A DNA stretch of 64,000 bases from Thunnus maccoyii (taxonomy: Eukaryota > Chordata > Actinopteri > Scombriformes > Scombridae), in NCBI RefSeq assembly GCF_910596095.1, contig NC_056546.1:12425925-12489924 (forward strand), written 5' to 3'. The translations under genes were made by a program, and so were the position numbers. Every line of letters begins with the position of its first letter. The first letter of the stretch is position 1. A model generated the notes under the pieces. It did no database searches. It was not told where the DNA came from and worked only from the letters and a program-made list of their open reading frames with translations. This document shows positions 1 through 12,567 of the stretch, one piece after another.

Positions 1-327
1 AGAAAACTAACAATATAATCTGCATCTTAAATTAACTTTTGAATTCATGGATAATTTTGAATTAAATCAGCAACTATGGTGCCTTTTATCTTTCACAAAG
101 CGTTTGAAGTATTTAGAATTTGATACCGCTCTGATTTGTGCCTCTGACTGGCTCCTTCTCCATAGCAATGGCGGCCAACGCTCATGAATATTGTGGTATT
201 TACAGCCCCGCTTCACTGAAGGACAAAGCAAGATTTCTAAGAAAATAAGTTGAAATCATTAAAACTGGCATCCATAACACAAACCTATAGGATTGTTACA
301 TTATCTGAGGGAGTCCTGTGTTTCTAG

Positions 328-404
328 AGTACCAGTCAAAAGTTTGGATACACTTTCTCATTCAAATGAATGGCAAGGTGTGTCTAAACTTTTGACTGGT
401 ACTG
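328..404. mobile_element. short palindromic Tc1/mariner-type MITE (paired terminal repeats)
   Basis: The left arm begins gtaccagtcaaaagtttgga and the right arm ends in its near reverse complement, tctaaacttttgactggtac. The arms are separated by almost nothing, so the element is essentially two terminal inverted repeats back to back. This terminus is a motif I recognise from fish Tc1-like transposons. No transposase is present. Identification is from memory of the motif, not from a search. Confidence 0.65.
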
Positions 405-904
405 TATGTTAAGTGTTAAATGATGATATTGTTTAAAGAATAAAAATGTGAAATGGGAGTATAGATAGAGGAAAAATACCTTCTGAACCAGCTTTCCCTT
501 TCACTTCAAAACTTTTCCAGTGAAAACAACAAACAGGAGCACATCTGTTAACTGGCTTTGAGGTCCTTGAAGATTCTTGCAGGTGTTTTCAGTTATTCTG
601 GTTGATTGACTTCTGCTCAAGTTAAAGTGGGGCAGAGCAATGCTGGGAGTTATGTGAGGTCACCAAACTTGATGTACCAGTAAGAATTATCAGTAGTGAG
701 TTGGCACGCACAATACCAGGAATGACTGGAACATTTCTTATATTATTAATTACACCTGTACTTTGTGCTTTCCATGCCATGAAAATCAAATATTTCTTAG
801 TATGAATACAAACTCTTTTGAGAATACACAAATGTGTCATTTTTGCAGTGTAAACACACTTAAATATTCTAAGTGTTAGTATTGGACACAGCAAAAAACT
901 CACA

Positions 905-1560
905 GCAATGACAGTTTAGCTTGTCAGCAGATTAGCGTTAGCAAACAACTGGACACAGGAAAGTAGCTAACTCATGGTGGGAGTAGGACTTATGTTACCT
1001 GTAAAGACCTCTTTTGTTGCATGGTTCATTTCTTTGGTGAAGAAATTGAAAGATGCCTTTATCCTTCAAACAAAAACAACAATAACTCTGCAGCAATTTA
1101 GCATCTATAAGTTAATTGTTTTGGTTTTACAGCTTGCAACATTACTGTTTAGGTTAACTCTCGCCGCTCTCATCAGTTTCCAGCCATAGCACGCAACTGT
1201 TTTCAGAGAAAATGTTCACTACCTGACCAGCACCAAATGGCAAACAAAGTTAGCGATTAAACACAGTGAAAAATTTAGCTACCAGGTTAAAGAGTCAGAT
1301 TTATCTCTTAGGAGTTGGTGAAGACCAAAAACAGAGCTAAAAGAAGAGAGAATACTGGACTTACATTCATCAGGTAGACACAAAATGACTCCAAATGAAT
1401 GCTAATGCTGATCAGTGTGTAAGTAGGTGACTTTGCTATCATGGTTGCTATATCAACTGAAAAGGTGATAACATTAGTGCTGTTTTTAGAGCTTGTTAAT
1501 GGTTAAAACCTACATTGGTTGTCTATTTTACAAGCCTATAGCTTGGACATAGGTTGGTGA
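905..1560. repeat. dispersed teleost repeat, degraded non-autonomous DNA element
   Basis: The stretch contains phrases I recognise as recurring in percomorph genomes: ttagcgttagcaaacaactg near 930, aggagttggtgaagaccaaa near 1,311, and ctatagcttggacatagg near 1,537. No coding capacity is visible. The borders are approximate. Confidence 0.45.
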
Positions 1561-2565
1561 AGTGGTATTGCTGCTACTAGGAATGGATATTAATTCAACG
1601 ATACAGATGTTTGGCTGAACGCCAACTGACTCACCGAAAAAAAAAGAGAGCGTGAGAGAGAACAACAGGTGGAACTGAAACGTAAACGAAACATTATCTG
1701 AATACTGAATTTAGTGTAATTCTCTTGCTTATCAATAAAGTGTATGGAACTAAACTGCAGACTTTACTAGTGTCTGCTATCTCACCTGTTTAGTACCCCT
1801 CACTCTGTTGAACACGCCAGCTATATGTTAAGCAGGCACAACCTTCAGTCTTCTTGATATTGCCTCAATTATTTGTCTTGAATTAATTAAACACAGCCAC
1901 TCTGCAATAACCTCAATAGAATTTTAAATATAGAGATTGCATCTGAGTTATGAGTGTGCAGTCATTTGAGCCAGCACCTCAAATACCTTTCAGTTCTTTT
2001 TTTTAAGTGATTTTCATTATGAAAGTGATAATAACCTCTGAGAACACAAAAGAAATCTCCCAAGGGGGTAAAGTAAGAGCTGATACAGAAAACAAAGACT
2101 CCGTAAAATCTTATGTTGCATTGAGGTAATAGTCGCCACATTGTTTTTTTTGTTTTTTTTTCTATGTAGAGACATTTAGGCTACAGGACACATGATGCAT
2201 TCCAGCAATGTACACATAGTAAGAGTTGTGGTATTCCATGAAACTACTGTATAAATAAACTAGTATACCATATTTTGACAGCTGTCCCCCAAACTCTCCA
2301 CCTTCATCTCAAACCATCATTCACTCATGTCTCATAAACACACACCTCAGCCTTAACAATGACTAACCACTCCTCCCCTCCATTTCCACCCCCACCACCT
2401 GTGAAATTGCCATTAACACCTCTCCATCACCATGGCATCCAAAAGCTTTGAGCTCAATTTTAGCAAGGTGGGTCATAGCGGGTCGACAAAACAAAGATGC
2501 TTTCAGAGGCAGATACAAAAGATTTTTCTTTTAATTTTCAACTCAACACCTGCATTGTGCCACTG

Positions 2566-2603
<38 letters not shown>

Positions 2604-2604
2604 C
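2566..2604. repeat. (CAT)n microsatellite
   Basis: About thirteen uninterrupted cat units followed by a short imperfect tail. Open frames through it read as poly-His, poly-Ile or poly-Met and are artefacts of the repeat. Confidence 0.95.
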
Positions 2605-4286
2605 TGTCATCACTGCAGTTTTGTGTGCAGTGGCAAGCTTCTGGTACCATTTGCCATTCTTCCCCTGACAAATAAAAAAAAAACTCACTGAAATTCTGAG
2701 TCAAATCCAATTTGCCACATCTTAACTGCTTCCGGATATTCCAGTTCTGTAGACATGTAATTTGTATCTGGTATCGTATTTAAGTATTTAAGTAGCTGAG
2801 ACTAAAACAGCCATTAACTGTCAAACCAGATTTCTCCTGATGTCGATGTAGCCAAACAGTTCCTCAGATGTAATAATTTATGAATGATACCACTCAGACT
2901 CCTCAAATATCCTTTTTTTTAACATCGTGAATAACATGAAAGATGGGGCCGAAAATGTATTATTACAGTTGCTTATCTTGACGGTTAAGCTCGAAAACTT
3001 GTTGTTAAATGTTGCTTTGTTTTTCTGTGATAATATGCGTGTCACGAGAAATTGGTTGCACTCTCTGCTTGTCACATCCTGTACCATCAATCAATGGTGA
3101 GCGTGGCATTGCTTATCAATACAAGCGGTTTGTTTTTCTCCTCAGATTTGACAGGTCACGTAGTTATCCTAAGACTGAAAAAGCTACCTCACGTGCATTG
3201 CTAGACAACCAAATTATCCCTATTTTGAGAAGGAAAATATGATGCTTTCTCTGTTTGTCTCCTGTATACCCACACATCCACACAAATGCATTCATACACA
3301 CACACACACACACACACTCACACACTGAAACACATGGTTGATTCGGGACTGCTGTTCTGCCAGCAACATCATCACTCTCCTTCCCACCCTTGTCTCCATG
3401 GAGACAAGCTTCCAGAGCTGGCTGGTTCCTGACCGTTGTGAATCAGCACAGACTAAAAAGGGGAGGGGAGGGAGGTGGGGGTCTCTTTGTGTTTAAACAT
3501 GACAGAAAGAACACTGTGAGCTGTGTGTTATCTTAGTTCCAATGCTGAGGTGATCAATGTTTCGAGCCATTCATGCCTACAGATGTGAAAAGGAACCAGT
3601 TATATTCTGATAAACACATCTGTATATTCAAGGTTTGTGTTGTCATCAGTGTCATCAACAATATTCACATGGTATCAGCCTGTTTGATATGATATTTTCA
3701 TGTCCTTTGCTAACACTATACCTTTCATTCATGCAAGACCAAAATAATATTATTTTGATTTGGTGTTGGTTGTTGCTCAGTGTTCATTTTAAGGCACATT
3801 AGATGTAATTTCCTCTTTATCTTATTCACTGAAGCAAAAAAAAAAAAAAAGAAAATCACAAAATGTACTGAGTGAGGATTGTTTAATTGGTTTTTACTGG
3901 CACGATTAGCCCCCAGTACAGCGTATAGCACGACTTCAGTAACAGAAATCCTGCTCCTGACAATATTTCATAACTCCTCCAGATAAACTTGATGTGTCTT
4001 TATGATGTCAAAGTGGATCTCTTGCTTACTCTTGATCTTTTTCTTTAGCATAGAAGAGAGGACTTTGGGTATCTCATTAAAAACAACAGAACATTATCGT
4101 TTTTTTTTTTTCTTCTGGACGGACCCCTTTTCCCACTGCTGTTTTACGTATTCTCTGAATTGCACTAATAATACATATTACTTATTGAACAAATGAAGCA
4201 AAATCTGCAACAGTTCAGGCTGCTTGAGTCTGCTGCTATTCTCACATGACATACTCCTCTCACTGCAACATACAGGATATCCAATT

Positions 4287-4590
4287 AGGACTGAAACTAA
4301 CAAGTATTTTCAATCTGCCAGTTATTTTCTCAATTATTCAATTAATCATTTATTCATGAAATGCTAAGAAAATTCTCAGAGCCCACTGTGATGAACTCAA
4401 TTTGCTTGGTTTGTCAAAAACCATAAGATATTCAATTTACTGTGATATATTGACAAAGAAAAACAGCCAATCTTCACATTTGAGAGGCTGGAACCAACGA
4501 ACATTTGGCATTTTTGTTTAAAAGGTGACTGAAGCTATTAATCAATTATCAATTTCTTTTGATCGATTAATCAACTTATCATTGCAGCAT
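4287..4590 (+). mobile_element. non-autonomous DNA transposon-like repeat, copy 1 (attaatcgattaatc family)
   Basis: It starts aggactgaaactaac and ends atcattgcagc, with many imperfect attaatca/gattaatc blocks near both ends. Its middle carries agatattcaatttactgtg and ttgagaggctggaacca. The same ordered blocks recur at 15,879-16,226 and, inverted, at 17,076-17,428. The family is widespread in spiny-rayed fish and I take it to be a non-autonomous DNA element, probably hAT-like. The class assignment is inference. Confidence 0.6.
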
Positions 4591-7317
4591 TATATCCAGT
4601 GCATCCTTTGCATTGTGTTGGTGTACCTACGCTCTTTTCCTGACATGCCTGCGTCCACAGCGCTCGGCCCTGACAGCTGTACCTTGCTGCTGCTGCTACT
4701 GCTGCTCCCGCTGTTAGTGCAAACAGCATTGGATAATTTCTGTCATAATTTCAATCATTCTCTGAGTCTACGCTTCCCTAGGGGGGAAATTATCACCGTC
4801 ACTCCCCAATCCCTGCTGTGCTGAGCTTGTTCTTTGTGGGGAGTGACGAGGTCAGGATGTAGGCATGCTACATTCAGATTCCATGTAATTTAAATGACTT
4901 AAATTAGTTTGACAGGCTTTTAGCATATAGCTATTCCAGTTTACACCTTTATTTCACATGACCATACTCCGCCCATTGTTTGTACATACCCCTTTATTTG
5001 TAAGATTAGTTTCTCCAAACAAAACCCATGTGTAGACCTGCTGACATCTGAAGTTGCTGATGTGCTCAGAGGCTGCAGTAGCTGGAATTGGATGGTGAGT
5101 CCATGCATTTTAGAAACAGGATGCCCAATTAGCACTACTTAGAAAGAGTGATGGTGCATAAAAACAGGTAAGTAAGCCATGAGTAGGCAGAGAGCCGAGA
5201 GTAGAACAGAGAGCGTGGAAAGAGTATTAGTCTGCTAAAAAGGCCTCTCTCCTGATTGTTGAGTCAAGGAAACTTCTTCCTGCTGTGCGTCAGTGGTGCA
5301 GAAAGACAACCAGAATCAACTCCAGGCCTTCATGATAAATGCACTAACAGCTGGATGCTTCCACAGCCAGGACAATGTCAGAAGTCTTGAGTGAAGTCGG
5401 ATTTAGACCGGATGTAATAGATCTTCTGGATCGTGTGAGTGTGTGTGAGTAAAGTTCACTCAGAGAAGCAACGGAAGAGAAAGCTTTCATCAGCTTAACA
5501 CCTCCACCTTGTCTGAATGGGTACTCTGTGTTCATCATACTCTGTGTTCATCACATTTATAGACAAGCATGCATACACGCATGCATAAAAATAAACTTAT
5601 CCTCGCACCAAACATGTGTGCCAATCTTGCCATACCGCGTGTGTGTACTATTACAGAGGAAGTGAACCTTACTAAAGGTCAGAGGACGCAGACAGATTCT
5701 TGGGAGAGTAGTGAGCGCTATACAGCAGCAATGAAAGTATAGTTTATGGAGAAGGAAGAGAGCAGAGATGGCTGCTTCCATTCCTGTCAACATTCTGCAC
5801 ATTTAAGTTTTACTGTGATCGCCTGTGGTGTATCACAGTGAGAAAAAGCAGGTGACAAGTTATTTCCCATGAACTCTCCTCCAAACCCAATAACCAGTAA
5901 CTTTGTTTTACTGCGGTTGTCAGATCTTATGTAATGGTGGCAAAAAAAAGACCAGTTTGTATCTGGAGTTACTTAGGATTCACTTCAAATGAATCTCCCC
6001 CTGTTGCTTCAGCATGAACAGTGGTGGTAATCATGTCTTTGTCATAACATCCAAATGTTGTTTATGTGGTCCTGATGATGCAAGGACAACCGCTCCCAAG
6101 GGCTTCATAATTTGTAGACACAACGACAGCCATAAGATTGGGGTCAGTGACGGTTGATGGTCAAGAGTGATGCCTGCTTACCTCATAGTGATGCTGATTA
6201 GAGAGTTGGAGCAGAAAAGTGCTTTTCTTTGAGATGACTGTGCTTGTAAATTGCTGTTTTCCAGATGAGCATCTTGTGGGATTGTAGGTTTCTTATAATT
6301 GGGCTCAGGCAGGTCCAGGCACAGATCTAATGAGAGATGTCAATAAACAAAATTCACAAGCTTCACAAGCTGCCATCATAGCTGGAAGATGGAAAAACAG
6401 GTTGAACAAACCCACAGCTTCTAAAGTGAACCTATAGCCAAGCCCTAATGATTAAAGAAGATTGCTCTCCTTTTGATGTAACTGAAGCAAGCACAGACTA
6501 AACAGACGACAAGTGGCATACAGGAGCCAGTGCACACAATTCAAGTGAAATGCCAAACCACTGAATGGCCTGAAGGCAGGTACATTGTTGTGCCCCATTA
6601 AGTGTGATGTTCCTGTGAAAACGACTAACAGGAAAAACATCAGTGGCCTTTGCCGCTCACACATGTGGCGCACGGTGCACACGCATGCAAACGGACACAT
6701 GTGGGCAGATACACACGTACACATACAAAGACACAATAACCTGTGAATGTGGAAGACGTGGACAGACTGTGATTGTTAGAGGGAATCAAGCAAACAAATG
6801 ATGTCATTATCTCAAAGCGCACTAGCTTGAATTTTATTACCATATTAGTGGGAGGCGTTTGGCATTCTTGCCTTAGATAGCTATGAGCTCAGTGGAGAGA
6901 AAGAAAAAGAGAAGGCATTGTTCTGAACTATTCTCATACATTTGACATTTTCACTGTCAAACATGCATCACTGTCAAATATGAAAAGTCACAGCAAGAAA
7001 TTCATTCAGCTGTTTTTCATTTTTCTCACCATCCTCTTGAAACAGTGTCAGGAATACCTGGGCGTGTTTCTACAAAAGGCAATCCCTGAGGGCACTCCCC
7101 TATGCTGCTAATGTTTTTTTAAAACGTTAGCGTACAGGAGGAATACAAATGATCATGCAGAAACATGATGAGAGCAGGAGGAAGGCTGTAATACAGGGTC
7201 CCCATGGCAACCACACAAAACGGCATGTACTCACCATGGCAACAGAGCTGGCGAGGGAATATAACGGAGACAGTGTTGGAGCTGGTGCTGGCCTCTGGCT
7301 GTTTGAAGTGATACACA

Positions 7318-7366
7318 CAGTACCAGTCAAAAGTTTGGACACACTTTCCCATTCACTTGAATTGAT
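7318..7366 (+). mobile_element. single Tc1-like terminal repeat fragment
   Basis: Carries the same terminus as the palindrome at 328-404 (cagtaccagtcaaaagtttg, then gacacactttcccattcact). No opposite terminus was found nearby, so this looks like a solo end left after decay or deletion. Confidence 0.6.
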
Positions 7367-7439
7367 TTCCTTCATCTTTGTGGAACGTTTTAGCATCTTT
7401 TAGCTTATTGTTTTCATTTTATGGCAAACAACTTTAATT

Positions 7440-7553
7440 TTGTGGGTTATTGATTGTACTGATGTTTTGTTATTAGTGCTTTGTTGTTTATTGTATGTTC
7501 TTATATGATGTAAGGTGACCTTGAGTGCCATGAAACACACCATTACATAAAAT

Positions 7554-7617
<64 letters not shown>

Positions 7618-7654
7618 CATTATTATTATTATTATCATTATTATTATTATTATG
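7440..7654 (+). repeat. retroelement-like 3' end leading into an (ATT)n array
   Basis: The sequence gtaaggtgaccttgagtgcc, followed shortly by ataaaatgtattattatt, resembles the 3' tail of a teleost LINE family that ends in ATT repeats. The array runs from about 7,556 to 7,653 with two cat interruptions. The poly-Tyr frame through it is not a gene. Family assignment is from memory. Confidence 0.5.
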
Positions 7655-7854
7655 TGCTGCTATTTCCTGACTGGGAGCGATTGCCAGCCAACCAGTGGGG
7701 ATCCCAGGAAGTTATTGCTCCCAGCCAAGAAGAAGTCTGGCACATAAGCAACCCTAAAAAGATGAATTGTTGTTTTTACACTTGATTTAAGCACATATTA
7801 CACAAGATGTAATGTGCTAATTGGTGATCTATAGAGGTGCTGGTAGGCACCTTG

Positions 7855-7990
7855 TTTGTGTCCCCTTGTTTCCAGTCTTTATGCAAAGATAAGCTAACCG
7901 GCAACTGGCTGTAGCTTCATATTTAACTGACAGATATGAGAGTGGTATGTAATGTTTTCATCCATCTTTCTGACAGAAAGTGTCCTTCAA
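7855..7990. repeat. dispersed teleost repeat fragment
   Basis: The phrases gtttccagtctttatgcaaa, aagctaaccggc and gctgtagcttcatattta form a consensus I recognise as very common in spiny-rayed fish introns and flanks. It is short and non-coding. Confidence 0.5.
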
Positions 7991-9904
7991 TCACTTATTC
8001 TTATCCTATTATTTGTCACTATCCTAACCTGAACCTATACTGACTTTAACCTTAGCTCACAGCCTATTTAAACTTTAGCCCCAAATAAATAAAAGACTAA
8101 AACTCAAACTCTTACAGGAGCACACACATAGACAATCCGTACAGTACATACAGTAGTGGCATGTCACGATCTACAGTAGGCCTTGGTTAATGGAGCCACA
8201 GATGGCTTACCTGAAATGACAAATAGCCCGACACATCTGCTGACGCTTTAAGGCCACAGCCAGCTCTACTGTAAACGATAATGGTTTCCTGGCCAGACAA
8301 GGAGAAACCCCCTACGGCATACATCATCGTCCTGTTACTGTTGCTAATGCTCCCGGGACGTGCAGCTGAATTTTCACCCAGAGGTTCGAATATAATACCC
8401 TGCTTGATCACACATGTACAGTCAAATGCCATTTATGGTACAAACATTACATTTTCTCTGCAACTACTCCTCTCTTACTAGATCAGAGTAGAATCCTTCT
8501 CCTGAATTGAACTTTTGTATTTTTGATGCTGCATGAGAAGGGAAGACACAATATTAGGCTCGTTATCTACGGACACCTTGTCAAGATTCATAATTTCCTT
8601 TCATTTTGAAATAAAATGCTCTCCAAAGCTCCTGAAATCAAAATCGTTACCCCCAAACGAGGCATGATTAATGCTGAACATGAAGTTGGGCATTTTACAA
8701 AAGAATCTCCCTAATGAGGTTGGCTGTCAATGGGATTTTTTTGTCTTTAATTAAACACTAAAACACAAAGACACACAGATATTAATCACTCCGGTTTAAG
8801 CTGCTTTCCCATTTAGCAGCCATTAAAAGTTGCACTGCTTGACTGGGTTCGACGTCAGCTGAGGGTTGATGGGATTGTGTCACAGTGAACTCAGAGGACC
8901 TCTTAGTAAAATAAAATGTTTCTTAAGTGTCTGTGGGAGTTCAGGTTAGATTTCACGTGCATCATATGCAAGATGAAAAATATAAGCTGCTCAAAGCATT
9001 TGTCTTTAACGTTTCAGGGAATAGTTGGCAAACCATATGCGTTTAAAATGCTTTTGACTCAAAGATGTGCATAATTTCTCCACATTGATATTCAGCCCCC
9101 CTGGAGCGTGACTGTCTGCTGGAGCTGTCTGCTCAGTGGCATAATCTGAGCAGGTGGGTGTGGCAGAGGGCTTAAACTGGCAAAAACAACACCACAGACC
9201 TGACTCAATGTCTCCACCTAGTGACAACACTAGACTCATCGTTTACAGGAGGGTTTTACCTCAATAATTAAGCAGTCAGGGCAACATTGTTTAGAAGGTT
9301 AAAAGGTCTGATTTCAGTTGAAGGGTCCTCAATAGGCTGAGAAATGTGTATGACTCATTTGGTTTATCCTGATATATACACTCAATATATATAAAATATT
9401 ACAGCATTTAGCAAAAAAGATGCAGATGAAGCCGCTATGCGTAATATAGACCCCCTTTAACTGCATGTGTGTTGGACTACTGATGTGCTTTTTCTTTGTT
9501 CCCAGGAGGAATCACACATTTTGGTCCATTTTCAGCTTTTCTAAGTAGTGATCTTTAAAAATATGCGTTTTCATACTTTTCAATGTTCAAGACATATGTA
9601 CACTCTAACAATTTGTTGTAATAAGGCATGAGAAACTTTTTCAATGCACATCTCTACAATGGATTCCCTTTAAAGCCCAAACTGGCAACAAAAATGTCTA
9701 ACAAGGGTCTTGACAGGCAGTGAGAAAAAGCAGACAAGACTTAAGTACAAACAAACCTGTTTTATATACAGTGGTTTCTGCCAGACAGATCAGACTGAGC
9801 TCTTCAGGTGTTATGATACAACTAACAGATCCGTCAGAAGGAAGTGAAAGGATAAATCATACTGGTTTGGAGTTATAATTGCTTGAAGACACTTAACCCC
9901 TACA

Positions 9905-10170
9905 ACAGTGGTTCCCAGCTGGGGATTGGAACGGTCCAAGGGGTCACAAAAAGGTCTGAACCTTTGCTTTTTTCTTGTAAAATAAAGGAGGGTTTTATCT
10001 CTTCAAGACAAGAATTGGAAATCATTAAAACAAGACAATCTGGGAAAGAAACATCGATGTTTGGTTAAACTTCTCAGAGCTCACAGACTTATACAACCTT
10101 TCATGAGGGGTCATGAGTAGGCGTTGCTTGGATACTTTACAAAGGGTAACAAGCCAAGAAGACTGGGGGC
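9905..10170. mobile_element. degraded non-autonomous hAT-like element (cagtggttccca terminus)
   Basis: The left end reads cagtggttcccagctgggga. The right end, ggtaacaagccaagaagact followed by gggggc, is a decayed inverted version of that terminus. Between them are the phrases aaggggtcac and gaggggtcatgag, which are typical of this fish repeat. The borders are approximate and there is no coding sequence. Confidence 0.5.
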
Positions 10171-12194
10171 GATTATACCCTGTCATTAAACTGACTGAAC
10201 TTAGACAATCCATGTCTTTCATTTGACTGTTTAAAGTCAGGCTATATCATAACATCTCACTTTAATTTTATATACATGGCTCATATGTATGTGTGTGATG
10301 TAACATTTTGTCTTGATACATACAAATGAACCCATTTGTCCATTTTAGCACAAGAGTGCCATCATGTGTTGAAAAGCAGCATCACAACAGTGCGCTGATG
10401 GTGTTTAATCTTGTAATGATGTCAGGAAACAATTTATACTGTATGATGGTGGCATCTGATCCTTTATTACATTAAAGCTATTAAAATATGGTACTCTCAT
10501 TTTTCAAAATAACTTTCCTATAATTGGATTATCTTTGTGAATTATTGTATTTGGCACTGGCTGCATGGGAATAGCTTTCCAGTGCTGAAGACATTTGCAT
10601 TTCTTCCACCACTTTAAATAATAGAATATGAGGGTTGTGGTAACTCCATTTTTCTTCTTCAGCCTATAGCTGAACTGTAGCTAAATGCTGATATTCAGGA
10701 TAATTATGTAACCACAAACCTATTTCACAAAATATGTATTCACATCAAACTAAGAGTTGACCATTATACAAAAAATGGTCAATAGTTTTTATTGTTTGCC
10801 TCGAAATGTACAGAATTTTCATAATACCTCCGATGTGAAGCAAATGATTCAGTCAGCAAGTTGATTTATTTCACATATCAAATATGATTCCTTACAGTTC
10901 ATCATTAAGTTGTCCATGAAACAACTCCCTCATCACACCCATATACTATTATATCACTCTCAAAAATACATACACAAATGAACTGACTCAACTCAGTGGT
11001 CATATATTATCAATATTATAATGCACAAAATATAAAACTAGCATCTGTCTCTGACATCAATACATAGTGGCTGCAATATCACTCCTCTTGCACAAGATTT
11101 TCATGAGTATGTTTATATACACATAGTAGGTACTATGCAGTGCATAGTCTTTAAATTCCTCCTGTCCTGATATTGCATAATAAATATCATTAAACTTTTA
11201 AGACTCTTTTAAGACTCGTTATGGTTTAGACATGTGTGCTGGCAAAGAAAAGACAAGTTCAAAGAAAGAAAATAAATGTTGAAAAGCATGTGCAGGTGTG
11301 TGAGAGCATGAAATGATGAAAGAGACAAACAGTCAAGGGTGTGAGATGTGACCTCTTTAAAAAGGTCTTCTCTGCATCTGTGAATGTGCACGTTGGCAAA
11401 TGTGATTTTCATGTAATTAACAGAAGAATTCGCCTCATAGACCCTGAGTTGGCCCACCTAACCTGTATCCTGCCAAACAGCTCCATCTGTCATTAACAAT
11501 GTACTTTTAGACATAAATGGGCCAAACCCATTGAAGATTTGGCTCCTATAGTATCTGTCAATCACGCTAACTGCTTTATTAAAATATCTTACACAGGAAA
11601 GGGTTGAGTCCTGCTACTTCCAGGAAACTCTGCCAAGATAACAACTGTGTAACAAAGTCATGGTTGGTAAGTCATGTTCTTCAGTTTTGATGTTGTAATT
11701 ATGACCTCTTGACCTCCTCGTGGAGTTAAATATAAACCTCTTAGCATGTGTTGCATTCCTCTTTTCACTCCTATTGTATGAAGGAAAACAAAAAAAAACA
11801 GTCCAAGAGTGGCAGCTTAAAATTCTGTAAGAAAAGTCCTTTACTTTAACCAGTTTAAGATGAAAACTTGACAACTAACATAATGTCTTATGCTTCATTG
11901 TCTAAAAAGGACCTGGTGTTGTGTTATCTTCATCCATTTTCCACATTAGACAGTGTCTCTTACCAGTTGTCAGGGTAAAGGTCACTGGTTATACTGTGGC
12001 CCATTGGCGTGTAGAGTGGCAGTACATGAAAGTGGAAAATATTAAACTGTATTTCAGATAGGAGAGAGCTGATTTGAGTGCTTCAGCATCAGTTCTGTTT
12101 TAAAGAAATAGCCCACTTTACAGTTCATCCACTGGACTCAATACTCTGTTTTTAAGATGTACTGTGAGGAAAGCTCTGACCTGTTTGGTTTCTG

Positions 12195-12567
12195 TTTATT
12201 TTTCATAGGAAACCCCTGAGAGTTAGAAGTCTAACTCATCTGCCTTCAGCAATGTCGCCTGTTTCACACTACCACAGCCATCAGAAAGCTATGACGCAAA
12301 CGTCTCCCACTTTGTACTTCACACTTCTTCATTAATCAGCGTGCCATCGGGCTCAGTTCAGGTCGGTTCAGCCTAACACTGCTTCGAGGAGCAGTGACAG
12401 CCCTCAGATTATCTGTACAAATTTCATTTGTCCTCTCTTCTCGTCTCCACCATCCACTGCCTCCAACACCTTGTCTCTGCTTTGCTTTTTTTTTTTTGCT
12501 CCTCTGCTTTGGTTGCTTCTCTTGCTGCTTTCCTCATTCACATCTTTTGTTCTCACTGAGCTCTCTC
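12195..12567 (-). other. ubac2: putative ubac2 3' UTR with poly(A) signal
   Basis: Downstream of the ubac2 stop codon the minus strand shows an AATAAA hexamer (tttatt on plus at 12,195-12,200). This would give a 3' UTR of about 370 nt. A short T/C-rich run on the plus strand lies inside it. The true cleavage site cannot be proved from sequence alone. Confidence 0.4.

Larger units (their letters stand above)
1..12194. other. gene-poor flank downstream of ubac2
   Basis: I found no convincing coding exon on either strand: open frames are short, lack spliceable neighbours and resemble no family I know. The stretch holds several dispersed repeat remnants (listed separately), simple repeats (CAT, ATT, CA) and otherwise ordinary AT-rich unique-looking sequence. 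The 3' end of ubac2 enters at the right edge. Confidence 0.6.

Noticed and set aside
2497-2691. Open frame with a poly-His run
   Set aside because: It is the (CAT)n microsatellite read in one frame; the other frames give poly-Ile and poly-Met. No splice context or homology.
7552-7785. Open frame starting with more than twenty Tyr
   Set aside because: Translation of the (ATT)n array; the remaining residues match nothing.
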